From Verrucomicrobiota bacterium (GTDB lineage Bacteria > Verrucomicrobiota > Verrucomicrobiia > Limisphaerales > JADJPG01), in assembly GCA_016713365.1 (NCBI GenBank), contig JADJPG010000034.1:8096-72095 (forward strand): a DNA stretch of 64,000 bases, in the 5' to 3' direction. This document shows, in pieces, positions 8,510 to 16,410 of the stretch. Below the pieces are notes generated by a model. It searched no databases and was not told the DNA's origin. It saw only the letters and a list, made by a program, of their open reading frames with translations. Position numbers and translations under genes: made by a program. Position 1 is the stretch's first letter. Every line of letters starts with the position of its first letter.

Positions 8510-10258
8510 TCACGCCGCTTTCAGCCGGCGCAGTTCCCCGCGCACCAGTTCCACCAGCGGCTTGATCGTCTGCGCCGTGAACTCCAGTCGCGCACCTGCG
8601 GCTTGAAACAACTCCGGCAACGGACGCGAGCCACCCAAGGCCAGTCCCGCCTGGTAATCGCGCAGCGCCTTCGCCTTGTCGCGACGTGAATTCGCCCACA
8701 CCTGCAACGCGCCGAGCTGAGCGATGCCGTATTCGACGTAGTAGAACGGGTAGAGGAAAATGTGCAGCTGCCGGTGCCATAGATTCGCGCGCGTCGCTTC
8801 GTAACCGCTCCAATCCACTGTGCCACCGAAGCGCTTCATCAAGTCCAGCCACGCCGCCGTTCGCTCCGCGCGCGTGTGACCCGGATGCGTGTAGATCCAA
8901 TGCTGGAACGCATCCACCGTCGCCATCCACGGGAAGAACTTCACGATGCCTTCGAGATGCGTGATGCGCGCGCGGTTCGCGTCCGCTGGCGCATAGAACT
9001 CTTCGAGGAATTCGTTCCCGAGCAACTCCATGCTCATGCTCGCCACTTCGCAGAACTCAATCGGCGCATGGCGATATGGGTAGATCGATTCGTTCCGCGT
9101 CGCGAGCGCGTGGAAGGCGTGCCCCGCCTCGTGCAACATCGTCTCCACATCGCGCTGCAGACCGACCGCGTTCATGAAGATGAACGGCAGGCGCGACTCG
9201 TTCAGCGTCGATTGATAACCGCCCGGCGCCTTGCCCTTGCGATTGTCGAGATCGAGCAGACGCAAGTCCTGCATCTTCTGGAAGCCCGCCGCGAGTCCGA
9301 CATCGAGCTTGTTGAAAATGTTCTGCGTGCGACTGACCATCTGCCCCACATCCGAGAACGGCTTCAGCGGTCCGCGATTCAGCGGATCGACGTCCATGTC
9401 CCACGGACGCAACGACGGCAATTGCAACAGCTGGCGACGCGCCTCCTGAATCTCCCGCACCACCGGCATGATCTCCGATTCCACCGCCGCATGAAACGCG
9501 AGGCAATCGTCCGGCGTATAATCAAAACGTCCGCGTGAACGGAACGCGTAATCGCGGTAATTCGCAAAGCCCGCGTTCGCCGCAATCTTCTCGCGCAGCT
9601 TCACCATCTGGTCGAACTGCCCCTCGAACTTCTCCGCCTCCCGCAAGCGCCGCTTCGCCACCAGCTCCCACGCCTCCTGACGCAATGCGCGATCCGGATC
9701 CTCCAGATGCTTCGCCATCTGCGGCAACGTCCGCTCCTCGCCACGGAACGTCACCGTGAGCGAGCCGGACAATTCCTGATACTGCTGACCGACCTTCGCC
9801 TCCTCGGTTTCCAGCGGCACATTCTCCTGCCGGAACAACTCGACATGCACCGCGGTATCGCGATCGAACACTTCGTAGCGCGCTTTCGGCAACTGCGCCC
9901 GGCACGGATGCGCGAGGTAAATCTGGGAAAGCTTGAACTGACGCGGCTTCAGCTCCGGCTCGATCTTCTCCACGTAATCGAGATACGCCTGCTTCGCCTC
10001 CGCGTTGTCCGTGTGACAGCTCATCGCGATGTAACGCTTCGCGGATTCCTCATCCAGCGCCGCGCTCAACTCGCCCCACGCCAGCAGCCACTGCTCAAAC
10101 TCCGCCAGCGAACCCGCTTTCGCCGCGCGCGCCTCCAATTGATCAAACAACGGCGCGAGCTGGGACCAATTCCCGAGGTCCGCATCCACCGGCACAAACT
10201 CCCGTGGCGCAAACGGCGGCAACTTTCCAAAAGGCAACAGATTCATAGGCGTGAGCAT
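8510..10258 (-). CDS. M3-family oligoendopeptidase (zinc metallopeptidase)
   Basis: 582 residues from the chosen start. The zinc motif HEAGH (HExxH) sits in METMLHEAGHAFHALATR, and the third zinc ligand is expected in the downstream FCEVASMSMELL helix, as in thimet/PepF-type enzymes. It cleaves oligopeptides in the cytosol, and no signal peptide is seen. The N-terminal half is the helical M3 domain. The frame is open to 10453, but the extra residues overlap the divergent gene at 10374 and look non-coding. Met at 10258 (MLTPMNLLPFGKLPPF) or 10246 is the likely start. The overall pattern matches the 'M3, not PepF' subgroup of about 570 residues. Confidence 0.9.
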   Translation of the reverse strand: MLTPMNLLPFGKLPPFAPREFVPVDADLGNWSQLAPLFDQLEARAAKAGSLAEFEQWLLAWGELSAALDEESAKRYIAMSCHTDNAEAKQAYLDYVEKIEPELKPRQFKLSQIYLAHPCRAQLPKARYEVFDRDTAVHVELFRQENVPLETEEAKVGQQYQELSGSLTVTFRGEERTLPQMAKHLEDPDRALRQEAWELVAKRRLREAEKFEGQFDQMVKLREKIAANAGFANYRDYAFRSRGRFDYTPDDCLAFHAAVESEIMPVVREIQEARRQLLQLPSLRPWDMDVDPLNRGPLKPFSDVGQMVSRTQNIFNKLDVGLAAGFQKMQDLRLLDLDNRKGKAPGGYQSTLNESRLPFIFMNAVGLQRDVETMLHEAGHAFHALATRNESIYPYRHAPIEFCEVASMSMELLGNEFLEEFYAPADANRARITHLEGIVKFFPWMATVDAFQHWIYTHPGHTRAERTAAWLDLMKRFGGTVDWSGYEATRANLWHRQLHIFLYPFYYVEYGIAQLGALQVWANSRRDKAKALRDYQAGLALGGSRPLPELFQAAGARLEFTAQTIKPLVELVRGELRRLKAA

Positions 10259-10373
10259 GATCGGCAGGAAGGGTTCTTCGCAAAAGAAAAAGATCGGGTC
10301 CCGCACCTCACGGGGCAGACAAACTCGTGAGTGCTGGAAATGATGACCCGCTGCTGCTAAACACTTCCGAAGC

Positions 10374-10901
10374 ATGAAGGCTAGGCGACAAAAAATTCCA
10401 GCACTCCAACGAGCCCGAGAAGAAGCGAGGAGCGGAAACCTCTGGCGAGCCAAGGAAATCCTCTCGGGCCATATCGCCTCTGTGGGTTACTCACCGGAGA
10501 TATATGCAGCCTACGGACGTATCCTGGCCGAAATGCACGATTCCAAGGAAGCCGGGAAGTTTCTATTTCTCTCCGGTCTTGCCACTCAAGAAGAGGAGAG
10601 CTTGACCGGACTGTTCATTGATAGCGTTCGAGGAAGGCCGTGGCAGCAAGTCCTCTCCTGCTTTCCGCGCACCGCACTAAAAGACGCGCTCACAGATTAT
10701 CCGGAGCGAGTCCGCGTCGAACTGAAAGCTCTGGGATATCCAGACGAAATCGGCAAGCAATCGCTAGGGCAACCACCGACATGGCGTAGCAGACTGGGAC
10801 AAGCCTTCGCCGCGCTTGTTGGCTTGTGCTTTCTTGCCCTTCTGATCGTGGGATTGGTGCATGGCTTCTACGTGGTCGGCCGCTGGCTCTTCGTCGATTG
10901 A
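10374..10901 (+). CDS. Small protein with helical repeat and one C-terminal membrane helix
   Basis: 175 residues. The first ~75 are helical with a TPR-like flavour (ALQRAREEARSGNLWRAKEIL, then SPEIYAAYGRILAEMHDSKEAGKFLFLSG). This resembles from memory the DUF6584-type family, whose members carry a similar AG-[KR]-F/W-x-x-L-S stretch; treat that as tentative. A single membrane segment lies at about residues 142-168 (FAALVGLCFLALLIVGLVHGFYVV). No catalytic motif is visible. It is transcribed away from the M3 peptidase across a ~115-bp gap and lies 49 bp before the DJ-1/PfpI gene on the same strand. Confidence 0.65.
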   Translation: MKARRQKIPALQRAREEARSGNLWRAKEILSGHIASVGYSPEIYAAYGRILAEMHDSKEAGKFLFLSGLATQEEESLTGLFIDSVRGRPWQQVLSCFPRTALKDALTDYPERVRVELKALGYPDEIGKQSLGQPPTWRSRLGQAFAALVGLCFLALLIVGLVHGFYVVGRWLFVD

Positions 10902-10950
10902 TTCCAGTTTTCAGCTGTGACCTCCGCCCGCTTCTGTTTCAATCGCCGCC

Positions 10951-11472
10951 ATGCAAAAGACGTTGCTCGCGTTCGTGGACGACATCTACGAAGACCTCGA
11001 ACTCTGGTATCCGAAGCTTCGGCTGGAGGAAGCCGGCTACTCGACGCGCCTCGCCGCGAAGGAACTTCGCAGCTTCAATGGCAAGCACGGGTATCCCGCG
11101 AAGGCCGACCTGGTGCTCGACGACGCCCGCTCGACCGACTTCGCCGGGTTGCTGATTCCCGGCGGCTTCATGCCGGACAAGCTGCGCCGCGACGCCAAGG
11201 TGCTTTCGCTCACGCGCGAGTTCCACGAGCAAGGCAAACTCGTCGCGTTCATCTGTCACGGCGGCTGGATTCCCATCTCCGCGAAGATCCTCAAGGGCCG
11301 ACGCGTCACTGGCTCACGTGGCATCAAGGATGATTTGGAGAACGCCGGTGGCATCTGGGTGGATGAACCCGTCGTGGTCGATGGCAACCTCGTCTCCAGC
11401 CGAACGCCGCTGGACCTCGCGCCATTCGCGAAGGCGATGGTGGACTTTCTTCACACCCAAGCCCGCGCCTGA
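10951..11472 (+). CDS. DJ-1/PfpI-family protein (class I glutamine amidotransferase-like)
   Basis: 173 residues, typical family size. The nucleophile elbow AFICHGGW gives C102-H103, and an acidic residue near position 14-18 (DDIYEDLE) matches the glutamate that tunes the cysteine in DJ-1-like folds. GLLIPGGFMPDKLR is the conserved glycine loop before the nucleophile strand. Members act as peptidases, deglycases or glyoxalases; which applies is not visible. It has no signal peptide. Immediately after its stop (6 bp) begins a large inverted repeat that separates it from the ABC exporter. Confidence 0.88.
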   Translation: MQKTLLAFVDDIYEDLELWYPKLRLEEAGYSTRLAAKELRSFNGKHGYPAKADLVLDDARSTDFAGLLIPGGFMPDKLRRDAKVLSLTREFHEQGKLVAFICHGGWIPISAKILKGRRVTGSRGIKDDLENAGGIWVDEPVVVDGNLVSSRTPLDLAPFAKAMVDFLHTQARA

Positions 11473-11477
11473 TTTTT

Positions 11478-11622
11478 AACCACGGATGGACACTGATGCA
11501 CACGGATTCAAAGGCAGAGCTGGACACGAATTACACGAATCTTCACGAATCAGATTCTGCATTCGTGCAAATTTGTGAAATTCGTGTCTCGCATCCGTGT
11601 TTATCTGTGTCCATCCGTGGTT
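11478..11622. repeat. Large two-part inverted repeat (cruciform/hairpin), dispersed-repeat type
   Basis: Outer arms 11478-11507 and 11593-11622 are inverted copies with 27 of 30 matches. Inner arms 11523-11550 and 11561-11588 match at 24 of 28. The 10-bp loop 11551-11560 is itself nearly palindromic. The arms are built on CACGGAT/ATCCGTG and CACGAAT/ATTCGTG steps, a style I recall from intergenic repeats of Verrucomicrobia and Planctomycetes. It fills almost the whole gap between the DJ-1 gene stop (11472) and the ABC exporter start (11639). It could act as a terminator or processing site. The right arm is open in the ABC exporter frame and gives a false N-terminal extension. Confidence 0.8.
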
Positions 11623-11638
11623 CTTAGTTTTTAACAAA

Positions 11639-13465
11639 ATGTCTCGTCACACTCATCTCTCCGGCACGCCAGACCCCACCCTCTCCGCCAAGTCGCGCAG
11701 CACGTGGGAAATCGTCCGGCGCGTCTCCGTTTACCTGAAGCCCTACAAATGGATGGCGCTCGCCACCATGCTCTGCGCGATTCTCTCGACGCTCTGCGGC
11801 TTCGCGTTTCCGCGGCTCACGCAGTTCATCATCGACGATGTCATCGCCGGCGGCCGACCGGACTTGATGACGCCCGTGATGCTCGCTCTGCTAGGCGCGT
11901 TCCTGCTGCGCGATCTCTTCAACAGCATCCGCATCCGCGTGAACAACATCTTCGAGCAAAATGTCATCTACGACATGCGCCGCGAAGTCTTCGCGCGCCT
12001 GCAACGCCTCCCGGTGAATTACTTCGACCAGCGCGCCTCGGGCGATCTCATGACGCGCGTGATTGAAGACGTGAACTCCGTTGAACGCGTGCTCATCGAT
12101 GGCACCGAGCAAGGCACCGTCGCGCTGCTCAGCATCTTTGGCGTGCTCGGATTTCTCCTCTGGCAAAACGCCGCGCTCGCCGGCATCGCGCTCATTCCCC
12201 TGCCCATCCTCGCGGGCGGCGCGCTCTGGTACACCCTCACCGCGCACACGCGTTACCGCGCGCAACGCCAGGCTTCCAGCGCCATGAACGCGCTGCTCAT
12301 GGACAATCTCCAGGGCGTCCGCCAGATCAAAGCCTACGGCCAGCAAACGCACGAAGACGCGCGCTTCGCCAGTCGCGCGGATGACTTGCGCAAGGGAACG
12401 CTCGGCGTCATGCGTGTGTGGGCGAATTACTCCCCCGCGATGAGCTTCGCCGCGGCATTGGGCAGCGGACTCGTCCTCTGGTTCGGCGGCAAGATGGTCA
12501 TCGCCGGCACCATGAAGCTCGGCGAACTCGTCGGCTTCCTGTTTTTCCTCACGCTCTTCTACGAACCGATTGGTCGCCTGCACGGCTTGAACCAAATGCT
12601 CCAAGCCGCGCGCGCCGCCGGCGAACGCGTGTTCGACATCCTCGACGCCACCACGGAATCCGCCAGCGCCCGCCGCACCGAAAGCCTGCGCCTGCCTATC
12701 CACGGCGAAGTTGTTTATGAGAACGTCCAGTTCGGCTACGGCCCGGAACGCGTGGTGTTGCGCGACATTTCGCTGCACGCCAAGCCCGGGCAGATGATCG
12801 CGCTTGTCGGGCCGACCGGTGCCGGCAAGTCCACGTTGGTCAATCTCCTCCCTGCGTTCTACGAAGCCACCGGCGGCCGCATCACCATCGACGGACAGGA
12901 CATCAGCCGCGCGTCGCTCGAATCCCTGCGCACGAACATCAGCGTCGTGAGCCAGGAACCGTTCCTCTTCAACGGCACCGTGCGCGAGAACATCCTCTAC
13001 GGCAAACTCGACGCCACCGAAGCCGAACTCATCGCCGCCGCCAAAGCCGCGAACTGCCACGACTTCATCACACGCCTGTCCGAGGGATACGATTCCCGCG
13101 TGGGCGAACGCGGCGTGAAACTGAGCGTCGGCGAGAAACAACGCGTCAGCATCGCCCGTGCGCTGTTGAAGAGCGCGCCACTACTCATCCTCGACGAAGC
13201 CACCGCCAGCGTGGACACCGCCACCGAGCGACTGATCCAGGAAGCGCTCGAACGCCTGATGGCCGGCCGCACCAGCTTCGTCATCGCGCACCGCCTCAGC
13301 ACCATTCGCAACGCGGACCAGATACTCGTCCTACGCGCCGGACAAATCATCGAGCGCGGCACGCACGACGAACTGCTCGCCCTCGACGGCCTCTACGCCC
13401 GCCTCGCGCGCATCCAGAACACGACGTTCATCGAGGAAAGTTTCGAGAAGCTGACGGAGGCGTGA
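11639..13465 (+). CDS. ABC exporter half-transporter (fused membrane and ATPase domains)
   Basis: 608 residues from the ATG at 11639. A start at 11597 would translate the repeat element and is rejected. The N-terminal membrane domain (about residues 20-320, six predicted helices) is of the type-I exporter kind seen in MsbA and multidrug/lipid exporters. The ATPase domain (about 350-600) shows Walker A GPTGAGKST, a Q-loop in SVVSQEPFLF, Walker B LLILDEATASVD and the H-loop AHRLST. The signature is LSVGEKQ instead of the canonical LSGGQ, a known variant in this superfamily. It should work as a homodimer in the inner membrane. The substrate, lipid or drug, is not deducible. Confidence 0.92.
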   Translation: MSRHTHLSGTPDPTLSAKSRSTWEIVRRVSVYLKPYKWMALATMLCAILSTLCGFAFPRLTQFIIDDVIAGGRPDLMTPVMLALLGAFLLRDLFNSIRIRVNNIFEQNVIYDMRREVFARLQRLPVNYFDQRASGDLMTRVIEDVNSVERVLIDGTEQGTVALLSIFGVLGFLLWQNAALAGIALIPLPILAGGALWYTLTAHTRYRAQRQASSAMNALLMDNLQGVRQIKAYGQQTHEDARFASRADDLRKGTLGVMRVWANYSPAMSFAAALGSGLVLWFGGKMVIAGTMKLGELVGFLFFLTLFYEPIGRLHGLNQMLQAARAAGERVFDILDATTESASARRTESLRLPIHGEVVYENVQFGYGPERVVLRDISLHAKPGQMIALVGPTGAGKSTLVNLLPAFYEATGGRITIDGQDISRASLESLRTNISVVSQEPFLFNGTVRENILYGKLDATEAELIAAAKAANCHDFITRLSEGYDSRVGERGVKLSVGEKQRVSIARALLKSAPLLILDEATASVDTATERLIQEALERLMAGRTSFVIAHRLSTIRNADQILVLRAGQIIERGTHDELLALDGLYARLARIQNTTFIEESFEKLTEA

Positions 13466-13492
13466 GGCGACGGCTGGAAGAATTTTCCTGTA

Positions 13493-13575
13493 GGAGTCGA
13501 GGTGACGAGACTCTGATAATTTGAGGAACGAAGCGGATGGCGCGGAAAGGAATTGAGTCTCGTCACCTCGACTCC
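13493..13575. repeat. Perfect 21-bp inverted repeat, intergenic
   Basis: Arms 13493-13513 and 13555-13575 are perfect reverse complements over 21 bp (left arm begins GGAGTCGAGGTGACGAGACT), with a 41-bp loop. It lies 28 bp after the ABC exporter stop, between convergent genes, so it could terminate either transcript. The sequence is unrelated to the other inverted repeats in the window, which suggests a separate dispersed repeat family. There is no T-tract directly after either arm. Confidence 0.7.
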
Positions 13576-13624
13576 GACCAAGGCAAGACTTGCAACAAGT
13601 CTGGGAAGGGAATCGGACTCCGGC

Positions 13625-13891
13625 CTAGATGTGGGTTACTCTTTGGTTCCGCAGTTTATCTGGGAACTGAACCAGAAACACCCTTGCTAGCAAACCAGAC
13701 CCGATACCGACCGCCACAGCAATAATCTTCCCGACCGTTGTCTGCGTTGTGGTCTGGTAATCGCCGATCCACATTTTTAACGAATGAGCGTCCAAAAACA
13801 ACGCCTCGAAGATACCGATAGCCGATATCCAGACGACAGAAGCGAAGATGCATCCTATGGCAACGGAGAGAAAACAGAGTAATTTTTTCAT
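13625..13891 (-). CDS. Small two-helix membrane protein, unknown
   Basis: 88 residues from the ATG at 13891 (an upstream in-frame start at 13924 adds 11 residues without hydrophobic character). Two membrane segments are visible: about residues 3-30 (LLCFLSVAIGCIFASVVWISAIGIFEALFL) and about 52-72 (IIAVAVGIGSGLLARVFL), joined by a polar loop with Asp and Gln/Thr. The weak AAGAAG stretch just upstream is the only ribosome-site candidate. No family is recognised. The protein-like composition and hydrophobic pattern support a real gene, but its short length keeps confidence moderate. Confidence 0.5.
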   Translation of the reverse strand: MKKLLCFLSVAIGCIFASVVWISAIGIFEALFLDAHSLKMWIGDYQTTTQTTVGKIIAVAVGIGSGLLARVFLVQFPDKLRNQRVTHI

Positions 13892-14298
13892 AACTTCTTG
13901 TTCGCCGGGTGTTGCTTGCTGCATTTGAGTGTAGCGGGGTGCCCCAACCAGTCAATCCTACCCCCGCCACCGACGGACTTCGTAGCCGCCGAGTTGACGA
14001 GGCGGATTCCCGATTATTCGCCTCAATCGTTCCTGTGGAATCTTGCCAGTTCCATTAAACCATTACGTACCCAGTCAGTCGAGAATACGTAACGGTACGC
14101 ATAGCGAAGAGAATGCACGTCAAGCAATCTATCAGCGTTAGGTTGGTGCTGTGGTAGGCACCATGGTTCTTTGGTTTTTGATTCGGGCGGCAGAACGTTT
14201 CTTCAGCGGGGTTCCCCAACCCCCACCTCCTTGGCGTCTGCGCCCGAATCATTTTTTTGTACCGATTCAGGCCACCAAGGTTGCGTTCCCTCCCCCAC
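13892..14298. other. 407-bp intergenic stretch without a recognised gene
   Basis: Between the small membrane protein and the toroid protein I see no convincing coding frame. The short open frames here lack family signals and start far from anything resembling a ribosome site. The stretch holds an inverted TTACGTA/TACGTAA pair near 14062-14095 and the longer hairpin at 14180-14250. It probably contains the promoter of the minus-strand membrane protein at 13625-13891. Confidence 0.5.
14180..14258 (+). terminator. Possible long hairpin followed by a T-tract
   Basis: The arm at 14180-14194 (GATTCGGGCGGCAGA) is complementary to 14237-14250 (TCTGCGCCCGAATC) with a single bulged base, and a run of seven Ts begins at 14252. 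The loop contains a second small GGGG/CCCC hairpin. The orientation would stop plus-strand transcripts, but no plus-strand gene ends nearby except the ABC exporter about 700 bp away. It may instead be a repeat remnant. Confidence 0.3.
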
Positions 14299-15279
14299 CT
14301 ACAAGCTTAGGTGCCCGAGCGCCAGCAGTCCGTAGTAGGTGTATTCGCAGTCGAGAGAGTCATCCCCCCAGTGGCCGTGGAATCCGCCCTCGTTCGTCCA
14401 GAGCGTGTCAATGAAGTCGAGGCACGACTCCTTGATCGTCGAGAAATCCCTCTCTAATCCCGCCAGCGCATGCAGGGCCGTGGCCGTGGAAAGCAAATCC
14501 GGAATCGGCGCACCCGGCGCGGCGACGAAGCCGCCTTCGCGATGGGCCGCACGGAGAAGCCAGTCGCCCACCGCCGGCCCCACCGGCATTCCCAGTCGAA
14601 GGAGTAAGGTCACCATCGCCGCCGTGGAATTCGTCGCGCCCGCCTTCAGGCCGCGTTCGTTCGCCCAGGCGCCATCCTGGGTTTCGAGAAACTTCAGGCT
14701 TTGCACGAGCCTAAGCCCGTCTGGCATCGGCCGACCGAGGTCTTGATACGCCGCTCCGCCGAGGAATCCGCCATACGCAGTCCCGAACTGGCTTCCTGCG
14801 ATGACGTTGAAACCGCCGTCTGATGCGCGAAACGTCTCCAATCGCGCCGTGACCGAATCCGCCCACTCAGCGCCGCGTCCGGCGAGTTGTTCAGCCCCCA
14901 GCGCCGCCCAGCAGCGCACGAGACAGCAGAGATGCACGAAGTCCAGGGTTTCGCCCGCCCGGAAGCTCTGGAGATAGGGAACGAGCCTCTCCACTGGCAA
15001 CGGCGCCTGCAACGCGAGCAATCCTTCCAGGCCAAACACCGTGTAGTATAAATCGCTGCCACCGCAACGATCCTTGAACCCGCCATCGGCATTCTGCTGA
15101 CGAAGGAGAAAGTCGCGGACGAGGTCCGCTGAATCGCCCAAGAGCTTCGGAGCCAGGCGGGCCACCTGCAACATTTCGAGACGCAAACTCACGCGCGGAG
15201 TTATCTCGATTCCCCTCCGACAGGGCGAGCGGTATTTCCAGGGACCGCTGGCTTTTGGAAATTTCCGGGCCAGCACCAA
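14299..15279 (-). CDS. Prenyltransferase/squalene-oxidase-repeat (alpha/alpha toroid) protein
   Basis: 326 residues at most. Repeats of the QW/prenyltransferase type recur: QQNADGGFKD, ASDGGFN, REGGFVAAPG and NEGGFHGHWGDDS, each followed by an aromatic and leucine-rich helix such as CEYTYYGLLALGHL. This predicts an alpha/alpha toroid as in protein prenyltransferase beta subunits and terpene cyclases, but the chain is far shorter than a squalene-hopene cyclase and no DxDD cyclase motif is seen. No signal peptide is evident. The true start is uncertain: conserved-looking sequence starts at a GTG at 15192 or the Met at 15174, while the first ATG is at 15279. Function unknown; it may bind rather than convert an isoprenoid. 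Confidence 0.75.
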   Translation of the reverse strand: MVLARKFPKASGPWKYRSPCRRGIEITPRVSLRLEMLQVARLAPKLLGDSADLVRDFLLRQQNADGGFKDRCGGSDLYYTVFGLEGLLALQAPLPVERLVPYLQSFRAGETLDFVHLCCLVRCWAALGAEQLAGRGAEWADSVTARLETFRASDGGFNVIAGSQFGTAYGGFLGGAAYQDLGRPMPDGLRLVQSLKFLETQDGAWANERGLKAGATNSTAAMVTLLLRLGMPVGPAVGDWLLRAAHREGGFVAAPGAPIPDLLSTATALHALAGLERDFSTIKESCLDFIDTLWTNEGGFHGHWGDDSLDCEYTYYGLLALGHLSL

Positions 15280-15330
15280 GATTTTTTCGTGACAACGTTC
15301 TCCCGGTGCTTATATTCGCCGTCCCTTGAC

Positions 15331-15405
15331 GACCCTATCGTCTAGCGGTTAGGACACTGCCCTTTCACGGCAGCGGCTCGGGTTCGATTCCCGATAGGGT
15401 CGCCA
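15331..15405 (+). tRNA. tRNA-Glu (anticodon TTC), CCA encoded
   Basis: The acceptor strands GACCCTA (15331-15337) and TAGGGTC (15395-15401) pair fully. The anticodon stem CTGCC/GGCAG encloses the loop CTTTCAC with anticodon TTC, so it reads GAA and GAG as glutamate. The T arm TCGGG-TTCGATT-CCCGA is canonical, and G at 15402 is the discriminator base followed by a genomic CCA. No duplicated 3' segment that would mark an integrated element was noticed nearby. Confidence 0.97.
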
Positions 15406-15521
15406 TCTTCCTCCAAAACCACCAAGTCAGGGGATTTCTGCACTCACTCCAGCCTCTCGCCAAAGGCGATTTGAACGGGAAATGGAGAAGAAAGGAACAG
15501 CCGGACGCCGTTGCGCGACCG

Positions 15522-16364
15522 CTACTTCCGCTTCGGTTTGAAAACATCCACGGCGACCGGCTGGTTAAACTTCAGTCCGGTGAGCACCGCGTCGCCTGTC
15601 GTCGTTCCTTTGCGAAACGCGACCAAGGTGGGCAGCCCATCGCGATGCACACGAACTCCGATCGCACTGTCGCTCTCGAGCATCTTGAAGGCGAGACTGC
15701 GCTTGGCGCTTCCAGAATGGGCGACGAGGATCGCCATCTGATAAACCGTCGACGTTCCCGAGGCGATCGAGAAAGCAACACACGACGGCTCGCCAGCATT
15801 CGCCGCAAGCTTTGCGCTTGGAGAACTGAAAAAGCGCGCCGTCACTCCCGCCATCCCGGATTGCATGCTCCATTCGTCGCGCGCGGAGTCATGAGTGGGT
15901 GCGCCGGCAAACCAGTATCGGCGTTCGACGGCCAACTCGGGCTGGGGCAACGAAATCTCGTCCATTACCACCATCAAATCCGGCTCAACGCACACGACGC
16001 TTCGCTCGATGAATTGGATCGCTGCGTCTCCCACTACCGGCAGTTTGAATTGTACGAACTGCCAGTCATTGCTCACCAACGTTGGACTGATTGCAGTCCA
16101 TTCTCCGGTTCTGACAACCACCCCATCCACCCGATATTCCGCCCCGACGCCGCCCAGCAGCGCCTCACCGCCTGCAGAAAACCTCAACGCCTCGCCGGGC
16201 ATTGCCGGCGACAACAGCCGCATGCTGCCGGTGCGATTGGTGACCACGTTCTCCTGCGCGCGCCGGGCGGGCTCGGTCGCAGAACCGGCGGAGTCTCCAC
16301 GGAGGGCGCACGACGGGACCACAAGCGTCACCGCAACCGACAGGCACAATGCGAAGCGTTTCAT
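15522..16364 (-). CDS. Exported protein of unknown function, last gene of the exbB-exbD-receptor run
   Basis: 280 residues. The start MKRFALCLSVAVTLVVPSC is an export signal. The cysteine at about position 19 could be a lipobox, but the preceding VPS is not a standard lipobox, so lipoprotein status is open. The body is predicted beta-rich, with a stretch (VVCVEPDLMVVMDEISLPQP) resembling the beta-sandwich part of heparinase II/III-like proteins; that likeness is weak. It starts 46 bp after the observed stop of the TonB-dependent receptor (14 bp after the stop expected without the frameshift), so it is likely co-transcribed and may work with that receptor at the cell surface. Confidence 0.7.
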   Translation of the reverse strand: MKRFALCLSVAVTLVVPSCALRGDSAGSATEPARRAQENVVTNRTGSMRLLSPAMPGEALRFSAGGEALLGGVGAEYRVDGVVVRTGEWTAISPTLVSNDWQFVQFKLPVVGDAAIQFIERSVVCVEPDLMVVMDEISLPQPELAVERRYWFAGAPTHDSARDEWSMQSGMAGVTARFFSSPSAKLAANAGEPSCVAFSIASGTSTVYQMAILVAHSGSAKRSLAFKMLESDSAIGVRVHRDGLPTLVAFRKGTTTGDAVLTGLKFNQPVAVDVFKPKRK

Positions 16365-16410
16365 ACACCGATTTGGAACTAGAACTCGTAGCTTAGAGAC
16401 GCGCCAAAGC

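Noticed and set aside
11597..11638. Earlier start for the ABC exporter
   Set aside because: These 14 codons lie in the right arm of the inverted repeat; the homology and a normal N-terminus begin at 11639.
13898..14414. Small open frames in the 13.9-14.4 kb gap (64-87 residues)
   Set aside because: They have low-complexity or Arg/Pro-rich translations, mutually overlap, and show no ribosome site or family signal.
15331..15405. tRNA-Glu as the attachment site of an integrated element
   Set aside because: No integrase gene, no duplicated tRNA 3' end and no shift in gene type was seen on either side within the window.
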